From: Adiantum capillus-veneris
Taxonomy: Eukaryota; Streptophyta; Polypodiopsida; Polypodiales; Pteridaceae
Assembly (NCBI GenBank): GCA_014529385.2
Contig: CM043953.1
Location: 112,470,549-112,534,548 of the forward strand
Direction: 5' to 3'
Length of the DNA: 64,000 nucleotides
Shown here: positions 11,310 through 21,555 of the stretch, one piece after another
Numbering within the stretch: the stretch's first letter is position 1
Layout of the letters: every line of letters starts with the position of its first letter
Position numbers and translations under genes: made by a program
Notes under the pieces: model-generated
Seen by the model: the letters and a program-made list of their open reading frames with translations, nothing else
The model's database searches: none
Told to the model about the DNA's origin: nothing

Positions 11310-11741
11310 TCAAGGAAAGAGGATATTATATAAACCGGGTGGCCACCCTAAGGCTAGGCCTCTATCCTCATCATCTAGATAAATAAAATCGTTGTCCGTG
11401 AGGCCATAGTCTTCCTCGGTCTCTATTAGTTCCTCTTCATCATCCTCTTGTGCAAGCATGCTAATCAAGAACCTCGTGATGCGTGGATACTCATCTTGTG
11501 CAAAAGAATAAGCATGTGCCATTGGAGACACATTCGCTACTGGGTAGGGATCACTAGTTAGCCATAGACGTATCAACCGTTCTAACTCCTCAAAATTTCT
11601 CTCACATGCAAGGATCTCTATCAAATCCCATTCGCAAGAAAGTATAGGGTAGCATACGTAGAACACTTGTTGAAAAGACAAGGGGTACCTTTCATAAAAA
11701 ATAGAAGTGCATGCCTCTGGTGAAGTAGCCATTTCTGACAA
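11310..11741 (-). CDS. Additional ORF of 143 codons downstream of pol
   Basis: An intact ORF on the element's coding strand, 270 bp after the pol stop. The first ~80 residues are mixed hydrophobic (SFQQVFYVCYPILSCEWDLIEILACERNFEEL, a Cys/Trp-containing stretch that could form two helices). The C-terminal third is acidic (EDDEEELIETEEDYGL, then FIYLDDEDRGLALGWPPGLY). There is no signal peptide or transmembrane segment, so it is not an obvious envelope gene. I do not recognise the family. Its place after pol and before the purine tract matches the extra ORFs of several plant gypsy groups, and staying open next to degraded neighbours suggests that it was used until recently. Chance cannot be excluded. 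Confidence 0.5.
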   Translation of the reverse strand: MSEMATSPEACTSIFYERYPLSFQQVFYVCYPILSCEWDLIEILACERNFEELERLIRLWLTSDPYPVANVSPMAHAYSFAQDEYPRITRFLISMLAQEDDEEELIETEEDYGLTDNDFIYLDDEDRGLALGWPPGLYNILFP

Positions 11742-11993
11742 GACAGATAGATTTGGTCAGGCCTTTAAAACATAAGAGTTGTTTTTGTGTGTTGCTTGAA
11801 TTGACACGGTGAATTTGGACTTATATGTAAGATCTGATAGGGTGCTCTCTCGTTGTTAGTCGCTCTTGCTCTTTACTATTTTTGTTTTTTGTGAGTATAA
11901 GGCTATATATATACATTCCCTAAGATTGGAATTGAGAGGTCAGGGAGGAAGGTTGAGAGGGGAGCGAGTGAATGATTGAGGTTAGCAAACACT

Positions 11994-12007
11994 CCCCCCT
12001 TCCTTGG
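11994..12007 (-). promoter_or_regulatory. Internal polypurine-like tract after pol
   Basis: Reverse strand AAGGAAGGGGGGAG directly overlaps the end of pol and is followed by TGTTTGC, as if an LTR began here. The functional tract is at 10076-10089. A similar tract follows the related module at 60994-61007. Confidence 0.4.
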
Positions 12008-12012
12008 GTAGA

Positions 12013-15000
12013 TCATACCTTTTGGAATGAGGTCGTCACCTTTTGAAACCAATTGTTCCAAGTTGTTATGGGTGAAGGTTTTAACCAATAGTTTTCGACC
12101 GCCCTATGTGTTTCATCTAGTTGCAAGGGTGGTAAGGTACTCTCCCATGATTTTAATTGCAACGTTGTTGTAGGTGGTGAACTTACCCCGGGAGGTGCAA
12201 ACTCTTTCGTGCTTGTATGGATATGTACAGTGGTAGGTGGAGGTTGTGTCGAAGCTTCTATTTGCGTATAGGAACTACATGAAGAGCAAGAAGCTTCATT
12301 TGATTTCCCTGTTCCTGAGCTAGGTGGAACAAATCGTTCTTTCTTTGGTACCCAAACTAGCTCTAGATCGGGTGTGTAACATTCCATGATTTTTTCCTTT
12401 CCGCGATTTTCAATTTGTTTTGGAGCCACAGGATTGGGTTTACATGGGCCAGGTGACAGGTAAGAGTACACTTTACGTTTGGGCACCCAGATTTGATCAT
12501 TTCCTTCATAGTATCCTTGGGCTTCCAATAGTCGTTTAGGAATCCAACGCAACGTTTCTTTACATTTCTTGGAGTGAGTGGTACGGTTCTTACTAGGTTT
12601 CCGTTTTTTTGCATCAACCATGCTCACTACAGAGGCTTTAGGGACCCACTTGTATGTTTTCTCTGTTATATTAGGATGGTTCTTGTGTGTCTCAAGCTTT
12701 CTAAAAACTACATCAGTTGAAGCTCTAGAGAGTTGGGCTATGGGGACGTATGGTTCAACCTCCTGGACATGCAATGTCTTGGGTTTTATTTCCTTAGGCA
12801 ATATCTCAGGGACTATGGCTTGAGTGGTAGGGCTAAGAGTTGGTTTTTGCGTTGTAACACCCCCAGTCCCCCAATCAATAGTGCATTTGGTGGCTATCAT
12901 CCACGTGCGGCCTAGGTTTATATTACCCTCCATAGTTCCAGTAGGCATGACCAAAAAGTCTTGAGCTACAATTCCATTGTCATAACTGACATAAGTGTGC
13001 CAGATTCCAAAAACCGTAGTTTTTTTCTTGTTGACACCCTTGAGTTGGATAATACTCTCAGATAGAGGTGGCTTCCCTAACTGACACCACACCCCATAGG
13101 ATAGCAGATTATATTTAGCACCCGTGTCCAATAAGGCGTTATATAGCACTTTTCCATAGGCACTGTTTAACTCAATAGGGTATCGTAGAGGTGTGTCAGA
13201 GTCCAACCCCTCCTCCTCGATTTCCACGTGGAATGCATTTGTGACTCCAAGGTTAGCCTCTCGTTTTTGTCTTATACGTTGTTGTCGCTCCTTAGCCTCA
13301 GCTTGAGCTTGTATCTTGTTTAACTCGGTTTGTGCTTTGGCGGCCTTTTTTTGATGAATGGCCCGTAGTTCTTCTTGGCTTAAAGGATCATAATATCTTT
13401 TGAATTTACTCCCATTGAGGAATCCAATGGTTTCAACTCCATCAAGAGTTTCCACACGAAGGGTACCTTGTGGGGTAATTTCACATACTCTATATGGTCC
13501 TTTACCAGCATATTTCAACTTTTTCTTCTCTTTACGTACTCCATACATAAGGACTTTATCACCAACTTTGATGTCCTTGTCCTTCACATGGCGATCAAAC
13601 CACTTCTTTCTCCTATCCTTTTCCACAAGAGCATTTTGCACAGCCAACTGTCTCTCTTCGTCTAGTTTTTCTAAGATATACAAACGCTCGGTTAAGGGGT
13701 TACCATTCCATCCTTCTTGCGAAGCTACCCTAAGACTAGGAATGACAAACTCCCAAGGCATAACCGCTTCTTGGCCGTATACCATTTTGAATGGCGTACA
13801 ATTAATAGCCACTTTATAAGCAGTACGATAAGCCCATAGAGCAGATGTCAACTTCAAATCCCAATCAGTGCGATGAGCTTCTACCGTCTTGGTTAAAATA
13901 GAGATTAGAGTCTTGTTGGTGCTCTCGGCTTGTCCATTAGCTTGCGGGTAATAAGGTGTAGACTTATGGTGGGATATCATAAAGGTCGTGGTAAGCTCTC
14001 TTATTACCTCATTTATAAAATGGGTACCATTATCACTAACAATTTCAAAAGGGCAACCAAATCTTGTGATAATGTTCTCGAAAAGAAACTTAGCTGTTGT
14101 CCTCGCGTCAGCTTTTTGTGAAGCCTTAGCTTCAGCCCACTTTGTTACATAGTCCGTAGCAACTAGAATATATCGAGATTGAGTGTTGCGAGCTGCGGGA
14201 CTAATTGGACCTACAAAGTCTAAGCCCCATTTTTCAAATGGTTGGGTTACTTTAATAGGATGTAAGGGCATTCTGTCTTTGCGCTGTGTGGTCTTGTAAC
14301 GTTGGCACTCATCACACCCTTTTGTAAAAAGTGATGCATCCTTAAATAAAGTTGGCCACCAATAGCCTGATTGCAGCACCTTTCTAGCAGTCAGGTCTCC
14401 TGAAAAATGTCCTCCTGCTATGCCCATATGTGCTTCTTGCAAGATATACAAATATTCATCCTCGCGGGCACAACGCCTAAGAATATCATCCTTACCTAAT
14501 CTATACAGAGTTCCGGCAATCAAACAATAGGGTTCACATTCTTTTACTAGCCTTCCAGCGATATCCTTACGAAGTTTCTTGGGTGGAAAACCATTAACTA
14601 AAAAGTTAACAATGTTCTCACTCCATTCAGGCATAGTCTCAACCATGAATAGGGAAGTATCGGGTAATTCATCATCAACTTTTGTAGGGGCTTCACCATT
14701 GGGTATGCGAGACAAATGATCAGCCATGACGTGCCTTTTACCGGGTCTCACTACAATCGTGAAATCAAACTCTAGAAGAATTAACAACCATCGTGTGATT
14801 CTTCCTGTGGAGCATGGCTTGTTTACCAGATACAACAACGCTTGATGGTCCACATAAAATACAAACTTGTTTGCCAGAAGGTAGTAGCGAAATTTCTTTA
14901 CTGCATAAACCATTGCCAAACCTTCTCGCTCTGTAGTGGTGTAGTTCCTTTCAGCATCGTTCAATTGACGGCTTGCAAAGCTAATGGGATAGTCCAATTT

Positions 15001-15075
15001 ATGTTCTCCTGGTTGAGTGAGAACACACCCAATAGCAAAATTTGATGCATCAATATGCACATGGAAAATGACATC
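12013..15075 (-). CDS. Pol C-terminal half: RNase H, integrase, second protease-like domain, WxPK repeats
   Basis: An open frame of 1015 codons, in frame with the RT part but separated from it by one TAG (15076-15078). In order: RNase H (HIDASNFAIGCVL, TTTEREGLAMVYAV, YVDHQALLYL); integrase zinc domain (HMGIAGGHF ... CDECQRYK, about 14440-14290); integrase core with GLDFVGPI, IVSDNGTHF and YYPQANGQAESTNKT (D, D, E); a basic KVLMYGVRKEKKKLKYAGKGPYRV module (GPY/F type); then, past the usual end, a domain with ALLDTGAKYNLLS (about 13110-13145) and LGRTWM, which resembles a retropepsin; then four W-[VI]-P-K motifs (near 12640, 12545, 12475, 12350) in a basic, Pro/Ser-rich tail. RNase H removes template RNA and integrase inserts the DNA. 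The role of the tail is unknown. Confidence 0.9.
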   Translation of the reverse strand, partial: DVIFHVHIDASNFAIGCVLTQPGEHKLDYPISFASRQLNDAERNYTTTEREGLAMVYAVKKFRYYLLANKFVFYVDHQALLYLVNKPCSTGRITRWLLILLEFDFTIVVRPGKRHVMADHLSRIPNGEAPTKVDDELPDTSLFMVETMPEWSENIVNFLVNGFPPKKLRKDIAGRLVKECEPYCLIAGTLYRLGKDDILRRCAREDEYLYILQEAHMGIAGGHFSGDLTARKVLQSGYWWPTLFKDASLFTKGCDECQRYKTTQRKDRMPLHPIKVTQPFEKWGLDFVGPISPAARNTQSRYILVATDYVTKWAEAKASQKADARTTAKFLFENIITRFGCPFEIVSDNGTHFINEVIRELTTTFMISHHKSTPYYPQANGQAESTNKTLISILTKTVEAHRTDWDLKLTSALWAYRTAYKVAINCTPFKMVYGQEAVMPWEFVIPSLRVASQEGWNGNPLTERLYILEKLDEERQLAVQNALVEKDRRKKWFDRHVKDKDIKVGDKVLMYGVRKEKKKLKYAGKGPYRVCEITPQGTLRVETLDGVETIGFLNGSKFKRYYDPLSQEELRAIHQKKAAKAQTELNKIQAQAEAKERQQRIRQKREANLGVTNAFHVEIEEEGLDSDTPLRYPIELNSAYGKVLYNALLDTGAKYNLLSYGVWCQLGKPPLSESIIQLKGVNKKKTTVFGIWHTYVSYDNGIVAQDFLVMPTGTMEGNINLGRTWMIATKCTIDWGTGGVTTQKPTLSPTTQAIVPEILPKEIKPKTLHVQEVEPYVPIAQLSRASTDVVFRKLETHKNHPNITEKTYKWVPKASVVSMVDAKKRKPSKNRTTHSKKCKETLRWIPKRLLEAQGYYEGNDQIWVPKRKVYSYLSPGPCKPNPVAPKQIENRGKEKIMECYTPDLELVWVPKKERFVPPSSGTGKSNEASCSSCSSYTQIEASTQPPPTTVHIHTSTKEFAPPGVSSPPTTTLQLKSWESTLPPLQLDETHRAVENYWLKPSPITTWNNWFQKVTTSFQKV

Positions 15076-17345
15076 CTAGTTAGGTGTCCTTAAAATCGGA
15101 GCACTTGCTAGTGTTTTCTTCAATTGTTCATAGGCCTGGTCACACTCTTCAGTCCATTTAAATTCAATGAGAAGCTTGTACAAAGGACGTGCTATCTCAG
15201 CGAAAAATAAAATAAACCGTCGATAATAACCCACGTGTCCCATGAACCTTTGAACTCCCTTGTAATTGGTTGGTGGTGGTAACTCTAGAATCACTTTAAT
15301 TTTGCTCTCATCGGTTGAGATACCATTCTTGGATACTATATGCCCTAAAATAACTCCATGCTTGACCCAAAATTGGCATTTGAACGGGTTCAATGAGATA
15401 CGATATAACCTACACTTTTCAAACACCTTCCGCAAACATGATAGATGTTCCTTCCAAGAAGAGTAAACACAAAGGTCGTCTAAGAAAGCTTCACAAAACT
15501 CTCTCAAATATTCTTTAAAAGCAGTGTTTATTAATCGTTGGAATGTAGCAGGGGCATTTGTTAAGCCAAAAGCCATCACACGAAATGCAAACACGCCAAA
15601 TTCTGTGATGAAGGCAGTTTTAGCTTGGTCCTCTAGCGCTATCGTGATTTGGTTGTAGCCTGAGTACCCATCTAGAAAGCTATAAGCTTCCTTGCCTGCA
15701 ACTCTTTTGAGTACATGTTCGGAATATGGTACGGGGTAATGGTCTCTTCTAGTAGCTGCATTAACTTTTTTGAGGTCCACGCACACCCTGAGTTTCCCAT
15801 TCTTTTTTGGCACGATAACTATTGGAGACACCCATTCAGAGTGTTCAATAGGATATATGAACCCACATTTGATAAGCTTTTCTAGTTCTTCTTGAATGAT
15901 CTTTGTGTACTTAGGATTCATCGGGTAGGGTCTCTGTTGTACGGGCTTCGCAGTGCTAATCATAGGGATTGTATGTTGGACCACAGAAGGTGGAACACCT
16001 TTCATATCATGGTATGTCCAAGCGAATACGTCCTTGAATTCCTTGAGAAGCTCTTTGAGGACCGCCTCTTCAACTTCTGTGAGGTCTTGGGCAATAAAAA
16101 CAGGTTTTGATTCTTCACCGGGGTCAGCTAATTCTATTTCTTTAACTATTGCCGGAACATCATATATTCCATTATTCCCATCGATAGGTATTCTTCGGGC
16201 TTTTGTGTACACAACCTTTGCTTCCCCTGTGGTGTAAGATTTGAAATGTTTTGGTGCAGGATGCAAGTCTGTGGATTCTGGTTGTGCTTTGGTTTGTGCT
16301 TCCATTTCTGCTTTCTTGTGTTGTCCAGATAACTCCTGGTTTTGACGCCTCCTTGCAGTGCGGCTCAACTTTGGCTTGTCTATGATCTCTAATTGGGCTA
16401 TGTCATGGGGTCGTGGTCTACACCACATAACATTTTGGAGATATTCACCCCAATTGTCTACCAATTTTCGATGAGCATCACATGCCCCTATATAACTGAG
16501 CCATTCTGCTGAGGATCTCTTCTTTTTTATCCTAGCACGTACATTGGCTCGATATCGACGTCTCTTAAGGTTTTTCTTTTCCTTATTTGAGACCTGCTTT
16601 TGATTTGCATTTAGATCTGGCTCACTAAAGGAGTCCTCGTTGGTGTCCTCTTCACTCTCAGGGGAGCTATTTGATGTGCTCGGTCCTTCCGAATGTTTTG
16701 ACTCTGAACTTGCTCCACTCTCTAATTCATGAGATTCAGAATCCGTTTCACTCTGGGAGTCAGTGTCCAAGTCGTGTTGGTCAAAGTCTTCTATTGAGCT
16801 ATCGGTGTCACTGTCAGATTGGTCCACAATTGCCTTGCCCTTAGAAGATGCATGTATGGAACTTATCATGTTCAGAGGTGCAATTTGTGGTACCTCTTCC
16901 CCCTCTGGTGTGACCCAAGTGGTTCCTCTATTTCCCCAGGTATCTATGGTTGCAGCTAGGTGTACCCAGTCTACGTTGTCTGATTCCGTCATACCCGGTA
17001 ACACATCCATGTAAGGAGAATCTTGGCCAATGTCTGTATCCTTCTTACAAGTGTAACAATATTGTAGTGGGGCCGAGTGAACTGTGGTTTCAGAGCGATG
17101 ATCAATAATGGTTTTACTCCCTAAGGGGTGTACCTTACCAGTCACCAAATCCACTCTAAGGACAGAGTCTTGGAATTGCAAATAGACATGATTTTTAGAC
17201 CAATCATGAACCATTTGTGCTTCCCTCATGAATGGTCGTCCTAAAATCATTTCATATGACATAAGGTGTTTAGAGAAATCCATTACAATGAACGTATGTC
17301 GTACCTTGTGTCCTAGAACTTTGATCTTAAGATCGACCTATGGTT
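15076..17345 (-). pseudogene. Pol N-terminal half: protease remnant and reverse transcriptase
   Basis: The frame begins abruptly with VDLKIKVLGHKVRHTF and SYEMILGRPF, which is the C-terminal flap/ILGRPF part of a gypsy protease. The catalytic Asp-Thr/Ser-Gly part is missing. A Ser/Asp/Glu-rich linker (about 16850-16620) and a basic stretch follow. RT starts near 16080: IKCGFIYPIEHSEWVSPIV, VPKKNGKLRVCVDLKKVN, FLDGYSGYNQI, FGLTNAPATFQRL, and the catalytic AFLDDLCVYSS (about 15475). The thumb and connection region is complete (VGYYRRFI). A TAG at 15076-15078 stands where a Trp codon would be expected (RTPN-stop-DVIFHVHIDAS), one G-to-A change from TGG. Otherwise the frame is continuous with the RNase H/integrase part. 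Confidence 0.85.
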
Positions 17346-18631
17346 TGAGCAAACGCTGCCAAGTCACCTATGTGAGGAGGTAGGGCCGGTGGAGGTACTC
17401 TTGGAATCATATGTGGGAGAGGGACAGGTACCGGTCTTGGCATATGTGTGGATGATGCAGGATATGGAACATAACCGGGCATAGGTCCACTCGGATAAGG
17501 GCTAGGGAGCGGCACTCGAGGATCATAAGCAAGTGGTACAATTGGAGGTGTGGGGGCCATGTGTGCATAAGGGGCTAGAGGCACATACGGTCGAGGCCCC
17601 ATATTAGGTACTACGACACTAGGTAGTGGCACTGCGCTAACCGTAGATGTCATAGGTACATTCTCTGTCAGGATTATCCCTGGAGTGAGCACTGAGTTTT
17701 CCTTAATAGAGGGTTGAGCCAAGTTAGGGAAGCTAAAGTTGTCGCTCGGAGGCTCAGATTGCATAGAGACCCCAGGTAAAATGACGTAAGATGGGTCCAT
17801 GGGGCTCATTAGAGGAGTCTCCATTTGTGATAGAGTAGGCTGTTGAGCCTTGCTTGTATCCAGAAATCTCATGGGGCCAGTTGAGAGTATATTTACCCCT
17901 CGGTTTTGCCTTTCTGATTGAATAATGCCATGGATAACATTACAGATCATTTTTTGTTGATCTTCGATGCTCGTGGCACTAGAGGTGGATTGTACAATCT
18001 CTATTCATCCTACATGGTAGGCGTGGCCAGAGTGTAGATCCGTCAACACCTCAGTGTGGAGGTCGTATGTCCAATGATCATTAATGAACAATCCTTCTAG
18101 AGTCGACGTGTTAACGGTTTCTTGTGAGGTAGAAGCAATGTTGCTCCCCGTGGTTTTACTTGTCACCAACGGTACTCTAGAGGGAACTTCTGAAGGAGGC
18201 AGCTCAACAGGGCCTTCTTGGTAAGAAGTTGGCAGGATATCCACATGGACACTCTTTGGGGGTGTGGGGTCCACGTGCGATGTGAAAGGAGAGTCCACTT
18301 CCCCACCCCCTTCGTGTGCTTCATTTGCATCAGGTTCCGAGCGAGTAGCTCTACCTAATGTTTCCATGAAATGGCTAAACATACTAGTACTAGGCTGTGG
18401 AGCTTCGGGAGGTGCATGGCCTTCTCTCTCAGTGTTTTGGGTAGGGTATGCTTCCATGAATTCTGAGTCGGAGGAGGAATCACTAGCGGCTATCTTAGGG
18501 TCTTGGGTGGTGCTACCTTGTGTCCCCGCTGAGGGTCTAGAGCCTATCGTGGATGGGTAATGGGTGTCCGTATGAACAGAGGCACCCTCAATATGCTCGT
18601 ATTCTAGCACCCACCCAGAGCGTAAGTGCAT
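17327..18631 (-). pseudogene. Gag N-terminal region with Pro-rich linker, capsid deleted
   Basis: It starts at ATG 18631 (MHLRSGWVLEYEH) and runs 208 codons of Ser/Thr/Pro/Glu-rich, disordered-looking sequence to a TGA at 18005-18007. The same frame continues for another ~225 codons through NVIHGIIQSERQNR and a strongly Pro-rich segment (PLAPYAHMAPTPPIVPL, VPVPLPHMIPRVPPPALPP), ending at HIGDLAAFAQTIG, where a gypsy capsid would begin. The sequence then jumps to the end of the protease in another frame (about 17335). Capsid, zinc knuckle and protease active site are therefore absent through a deletion. The start is the first ATG after a 1 kb leader. Confidence 0.7.
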
Positions 18632-19663
18632 GTGCTTTTGATACCCTAAGGTGTCAAAAAGCTGCTCTAGGAGGCCTTGTGACTAGTTTTTAGCGTGTTT
18701 TTTGTTTGTTTTTTTGCTAGATTTTTTAGAGCGTGTCGTGGAATGGGCCGTGTGATAGCTCGAAACGAGCGTATCGGTCAGAGGGTTGTGCCGTGCTTTA
18801 CAGCTCTCCGTTTGGTCACTCTATGCCCTCGGAATCCCTAAAACTGTCAATTTCCAGTAGGGAACTAAGCCCAAACTAGAAAGTCTAAGGGTGCAAGTGG
18901 GAAGAGAAGAGAGGAGAGTGGAGGACTTGTCCCACATGCTCTCATTCTCTCTTGAGGGAGTAGGGTATATATATAAGAGTGAATCTAGTATATATCATAA
19001 GACTGAGGCCTGGGCCTGGGCCTGGGCTTAGGCTTGGGCTTGGGCTTGGGCAAATTACCCCGATCCCGATCTAACTTTTATACAAACCAACCCGTACATT
19101 TTTATACCTCACGTTTTTTATTTTTGAAAATTTGACCTCCCACTCACTCGCGTTTTTATTTTTCGATTTTTTTTTTCAATTTTTTTTTTTTCAACAAACT
19201 TTTTTTTTTTTCTGAATTTTTTTTTTTTTACAAAAAAATGTTTTTTTTTTTTTGTTGAAGATATTATTTGGTCCGCGTTTTGGTGCGCGTTGACCTCACC
19301 TAACTATTTACTGCCCCATCTACCTACTGACCTGCTAATAAGTGGTTCACCTAATTACTAACCTACTTAATTAACTAACTGTGCGCCTAACTGTGCACAA
19401 ACCAGAAAACACAGAAAACACAGAAAATGCAGAAATTGAAACTTGACAGAAATGTGCAGTGAAAACACAGAAAATGCAAAAAAAAAAAAAGCAAGAAATG
19501 CTAACTGTGTGTAAACAAAAAAACAGAAAATGCAAACTATGCGCATTGGAAAAACAGAATTAACAACTTGCAGAAAAAATACGCCTTCCTCTCCCTCTTC
19601 TTTCCTACTGCAAACCACTCATACAAGAAGCACAAAGTGCCTCTTGGACTTAGTGCAGGGCTA
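18632..19663 (-). other. Leader region of the 10.8 kb gypsy
   Basis: Untranslated leader between primer site and first ATG. It contains long T/A homopolymers (about 19164-19256), A-rich stretches at 19400-19560, and a hexanucleotide array of GGCCTG/GGCTTG units at 19007-19052 (about eight units, each with GGG on the + strand). No ORF is credible. Confidence 0.6.
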
Positions 19664-19682
19664 TTCCCCGGCAGCGGCGCCA
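19664..19682 (-). promoter_or_regulatory. Primer binding site, tRNA-Asp type
   Basis: Reverse strand TGGCGCCGCTGCCGGGGAA lies 4 nt inside the 5' LTR. It matches the usual plant tRNA-Asp primer site (TGGCGCCGTTGCCGGGGA) except for one base. Confidence 0.85.
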
Positions 19683-19686
19683 AAAA

Positions 19687-19932
19687 TGTGCGCTCCTTGC
19701 CGCACTGTCGAAGCAAGGGACTTGCCGATACACCGTGTACGAGCCGCAGACGGTTCCAAGCACACAACTAGTTTAACTAGTAAGCTCAAAGAGGGCAATG
19801 GTGTGTCACTCACCGCCTTATGCTCCTGCCGTAGAGGATTCCTCGTCGCGAAGAAGAGGGAGACGCCGCTACGCCGCGCTCAACCGCCTCACCGTCGTCG
19901 TGCCGCCGGAACGTTCGATCGCACACACACTC

Positions 19933-19976
<44 letters not shown>

Positions 19977-20286
19977 GCACACACACAAGGAGATGGTGAA
20001 GGAGAAGGTGGAGATGGAGCAAGAGCAGTTTCTATTGCATAATGAGAGAATGAGTAAAAATTAGGTTTAGTTGGCTTTTATATGAGCTCACCCCATTCAC
20101 ACTTGGGCGCCCATGCTTAGCCAACTAACCCTAGCATGTTCGTGTTAGAGTGCGCCTCTCATCGACGATCACTCTACCTTTCCCTATGGGACCGACAAGC
20201 CCGGTGCCTGACTCTACTTAAATAAATAATACGGTTACAGTGTCCGTCGTAGGCGATAGGGTGTCCGTGAGCCACGAGGGTTAACA
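19687..20286 (-). repeat. 5' LTR of the 10.8 kb gypsy
   Basis: Near-identical partner of 9486-10075, with TGTGCGCTCC and GGGTTAACA ends on the + strand. A CT-repeat tract at about 19933-19974 is longer than in the 3' LTR. It is followed by AATGT at 20287-20291. Confidence 0.95.
20073..20085 (-). promoter_or_regulatory. TATA box of the 5' LTR
   Basis: Reverse strand TCATATAAAAGCC, conserved in the 3' LTR at 9862-9874. It is the only TATA-like motif in the LTR and reads toward gag. Confidence 0.55.
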
Positions 20287-20291
20287 AATGT

Positions 20292-20447
20292 ACCCAACAT
20301 TTTTTAGTAAAAGTATCTCATTTACTTTGCAAATATTTAAAGTTTTCATTTTCTTAAGTCATTATGCATTACTCTGAGAATTTTATGGCAATGTCATTGG
20401 TTCTGGTACTGGTTGTACATGAGGTTTGAAATGGCTGGGTCTGAAAG
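20292..20447. repeat. Duplicated edge of the 2.1 kb insert
   Basis: The first ~80 bp (ACCCAACATTTTTTAGTAAA... to TTTTCTTAAGT) match 21566-21645, then diverge. With 8371-9485 this forms one unit of a tandem duplication of the old gypsy's integrase end. The last ~75 bp hold nothing recognisable. Confidence 0.6.
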
Positions 20448-21555
20448 TCCCTAGTCATCAGTACCAAGAAGACTAGTATCTAGTCCTCTAGAGGTCTCTT
20501 TTTCATTAAACTAATATATCTTGATTTTGGCCCCATTATAAACACCTGGCAACAGTAATCCAGAAAATTCCTTCAACCTTACTGTGCCATATGGACCAGC
20601 CTAAGCTATCTTTAAATTTGGTTTTGAGGGCTCAATTTGGACTCATAAAGCAAAACTAAGTCTCGTTTCTGGAACTCCCTAACCTTGATTCTTCTATCAT
20701 GCCAGTGCTTCCTCGTTGCTGAACAATCTCTTGTTCCAGCATGGCTTGTTGTCGCAACTCATCCAACTATACTAATTCTTCCAGTCTATGTTGAAGATTA
20801 TGATTAGAATCTAATCCATATTCCACTGCCATTCTGAGACTGGGAATCACGAATTCAATAGGCACTACAACTTTAGTACCATACACTGAAAGGTGTCATT
20901 CCAGTGGTGACTTTATAAGTTGTTCTGTAGACCCATACAGCACTCTAGAGCTTAAGATCCCATTGATGTGGTTGCTTATAAACAATCTTGGCTAGAATAT
21001 TCTTGATGGTTTTGTTACTGCTCTCTGCTTGACCATTGTACCTAGGATAATAGGGAGTTGATTTCCTATGGTTAACTTAGAGCATATTATCAGAATTTCT
21101 ATGGCATCATTAATAAAAGGTGTCCCTTGATCAGACACAATACCAATGGGGCATCCATAGAGGCAAATAATGTTTTCAAATAGGAATACAGTAGTAGACT
21201 TGGCAGTATTATCTGGAAGATCCTTGGAGTCTACCCATTTAGTGACATAACAGGTAGCCACCAAGATATAATGGTTCTTCCTTGGAGTGACCTTCTTGAA
21301 TGGTCCCATGAAGTCTAGACCCCATTTCATGAATACTCCCAGTGTTTGAACTGGAGTAAGTGGAGTCATATTAGGTGCTGTTGGTCTACCCATTCTCTGA
21401 CATATATCACAAGTTTTGCAAAAACTTTGAATATCCGCTATCAAAGTTTTCCACCATAATCCAGCTTGCAAAATCTTCTTATAAGTGATATCAGTAGAGA
21501 CGTGTCCTCCAGAATCCCCATCGCATGCCTGAAAGATGACTTACATTCTTCCTTC
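20448..21555 (-). pseudogene. Gypsy integrase (second copy)
   Basis: Reverse-strand integrase: GDSGGHVSTDITYKKILQAG and CKTCDICQRMGRP (zinc domain, 21530-21400), GLDFMGPFKKVTPRKNHYIL, IVSDQGTPF and then a frameshift near 21090, with YYPRYNGQAESSNKT following in another frame. It is the downstream end of the gypsy whose gag, RT and RNase H lie at 23.7-27.9 kb: the pre-integrase peptide breaks off at about 23735 and resumes here. The C-terminal 550 bp are degenerate. Confidence 0.85.

Larger units (their letters stand above)
9486..20286 (-). mobile_element. Complete-ended young Ty3/gypsy element
   Basis: A 10.8 kb element on the reverse strand with LTRs of 600 bp (5', 19687-20286) and 590 bp (3', 9486-10075), a 5-bp target duplication, a tRNA-Asp-type primer site and a purine tract. 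Order in element direction: leader, gag-like N-terminal region, truncated protease, RT, RNase H, integrase, a second protease-like domain, W-[VI]-P-K repeats, a 143-codon ORF, purine tract, 3' LTR. The LTRs differ by about nine substitutions outside a CT microsatellite, so insertion is recent on the scale of this window. Capsid, zinc knuckle and the normal protease active site are deleted, so it is probably not self-sufficient. Confidence 0.95.

Noticed and set aside
11310..11741. Envelope gene
   Set aside because: No signal peptide, no transmembrane segment and an acidic C-terminus.
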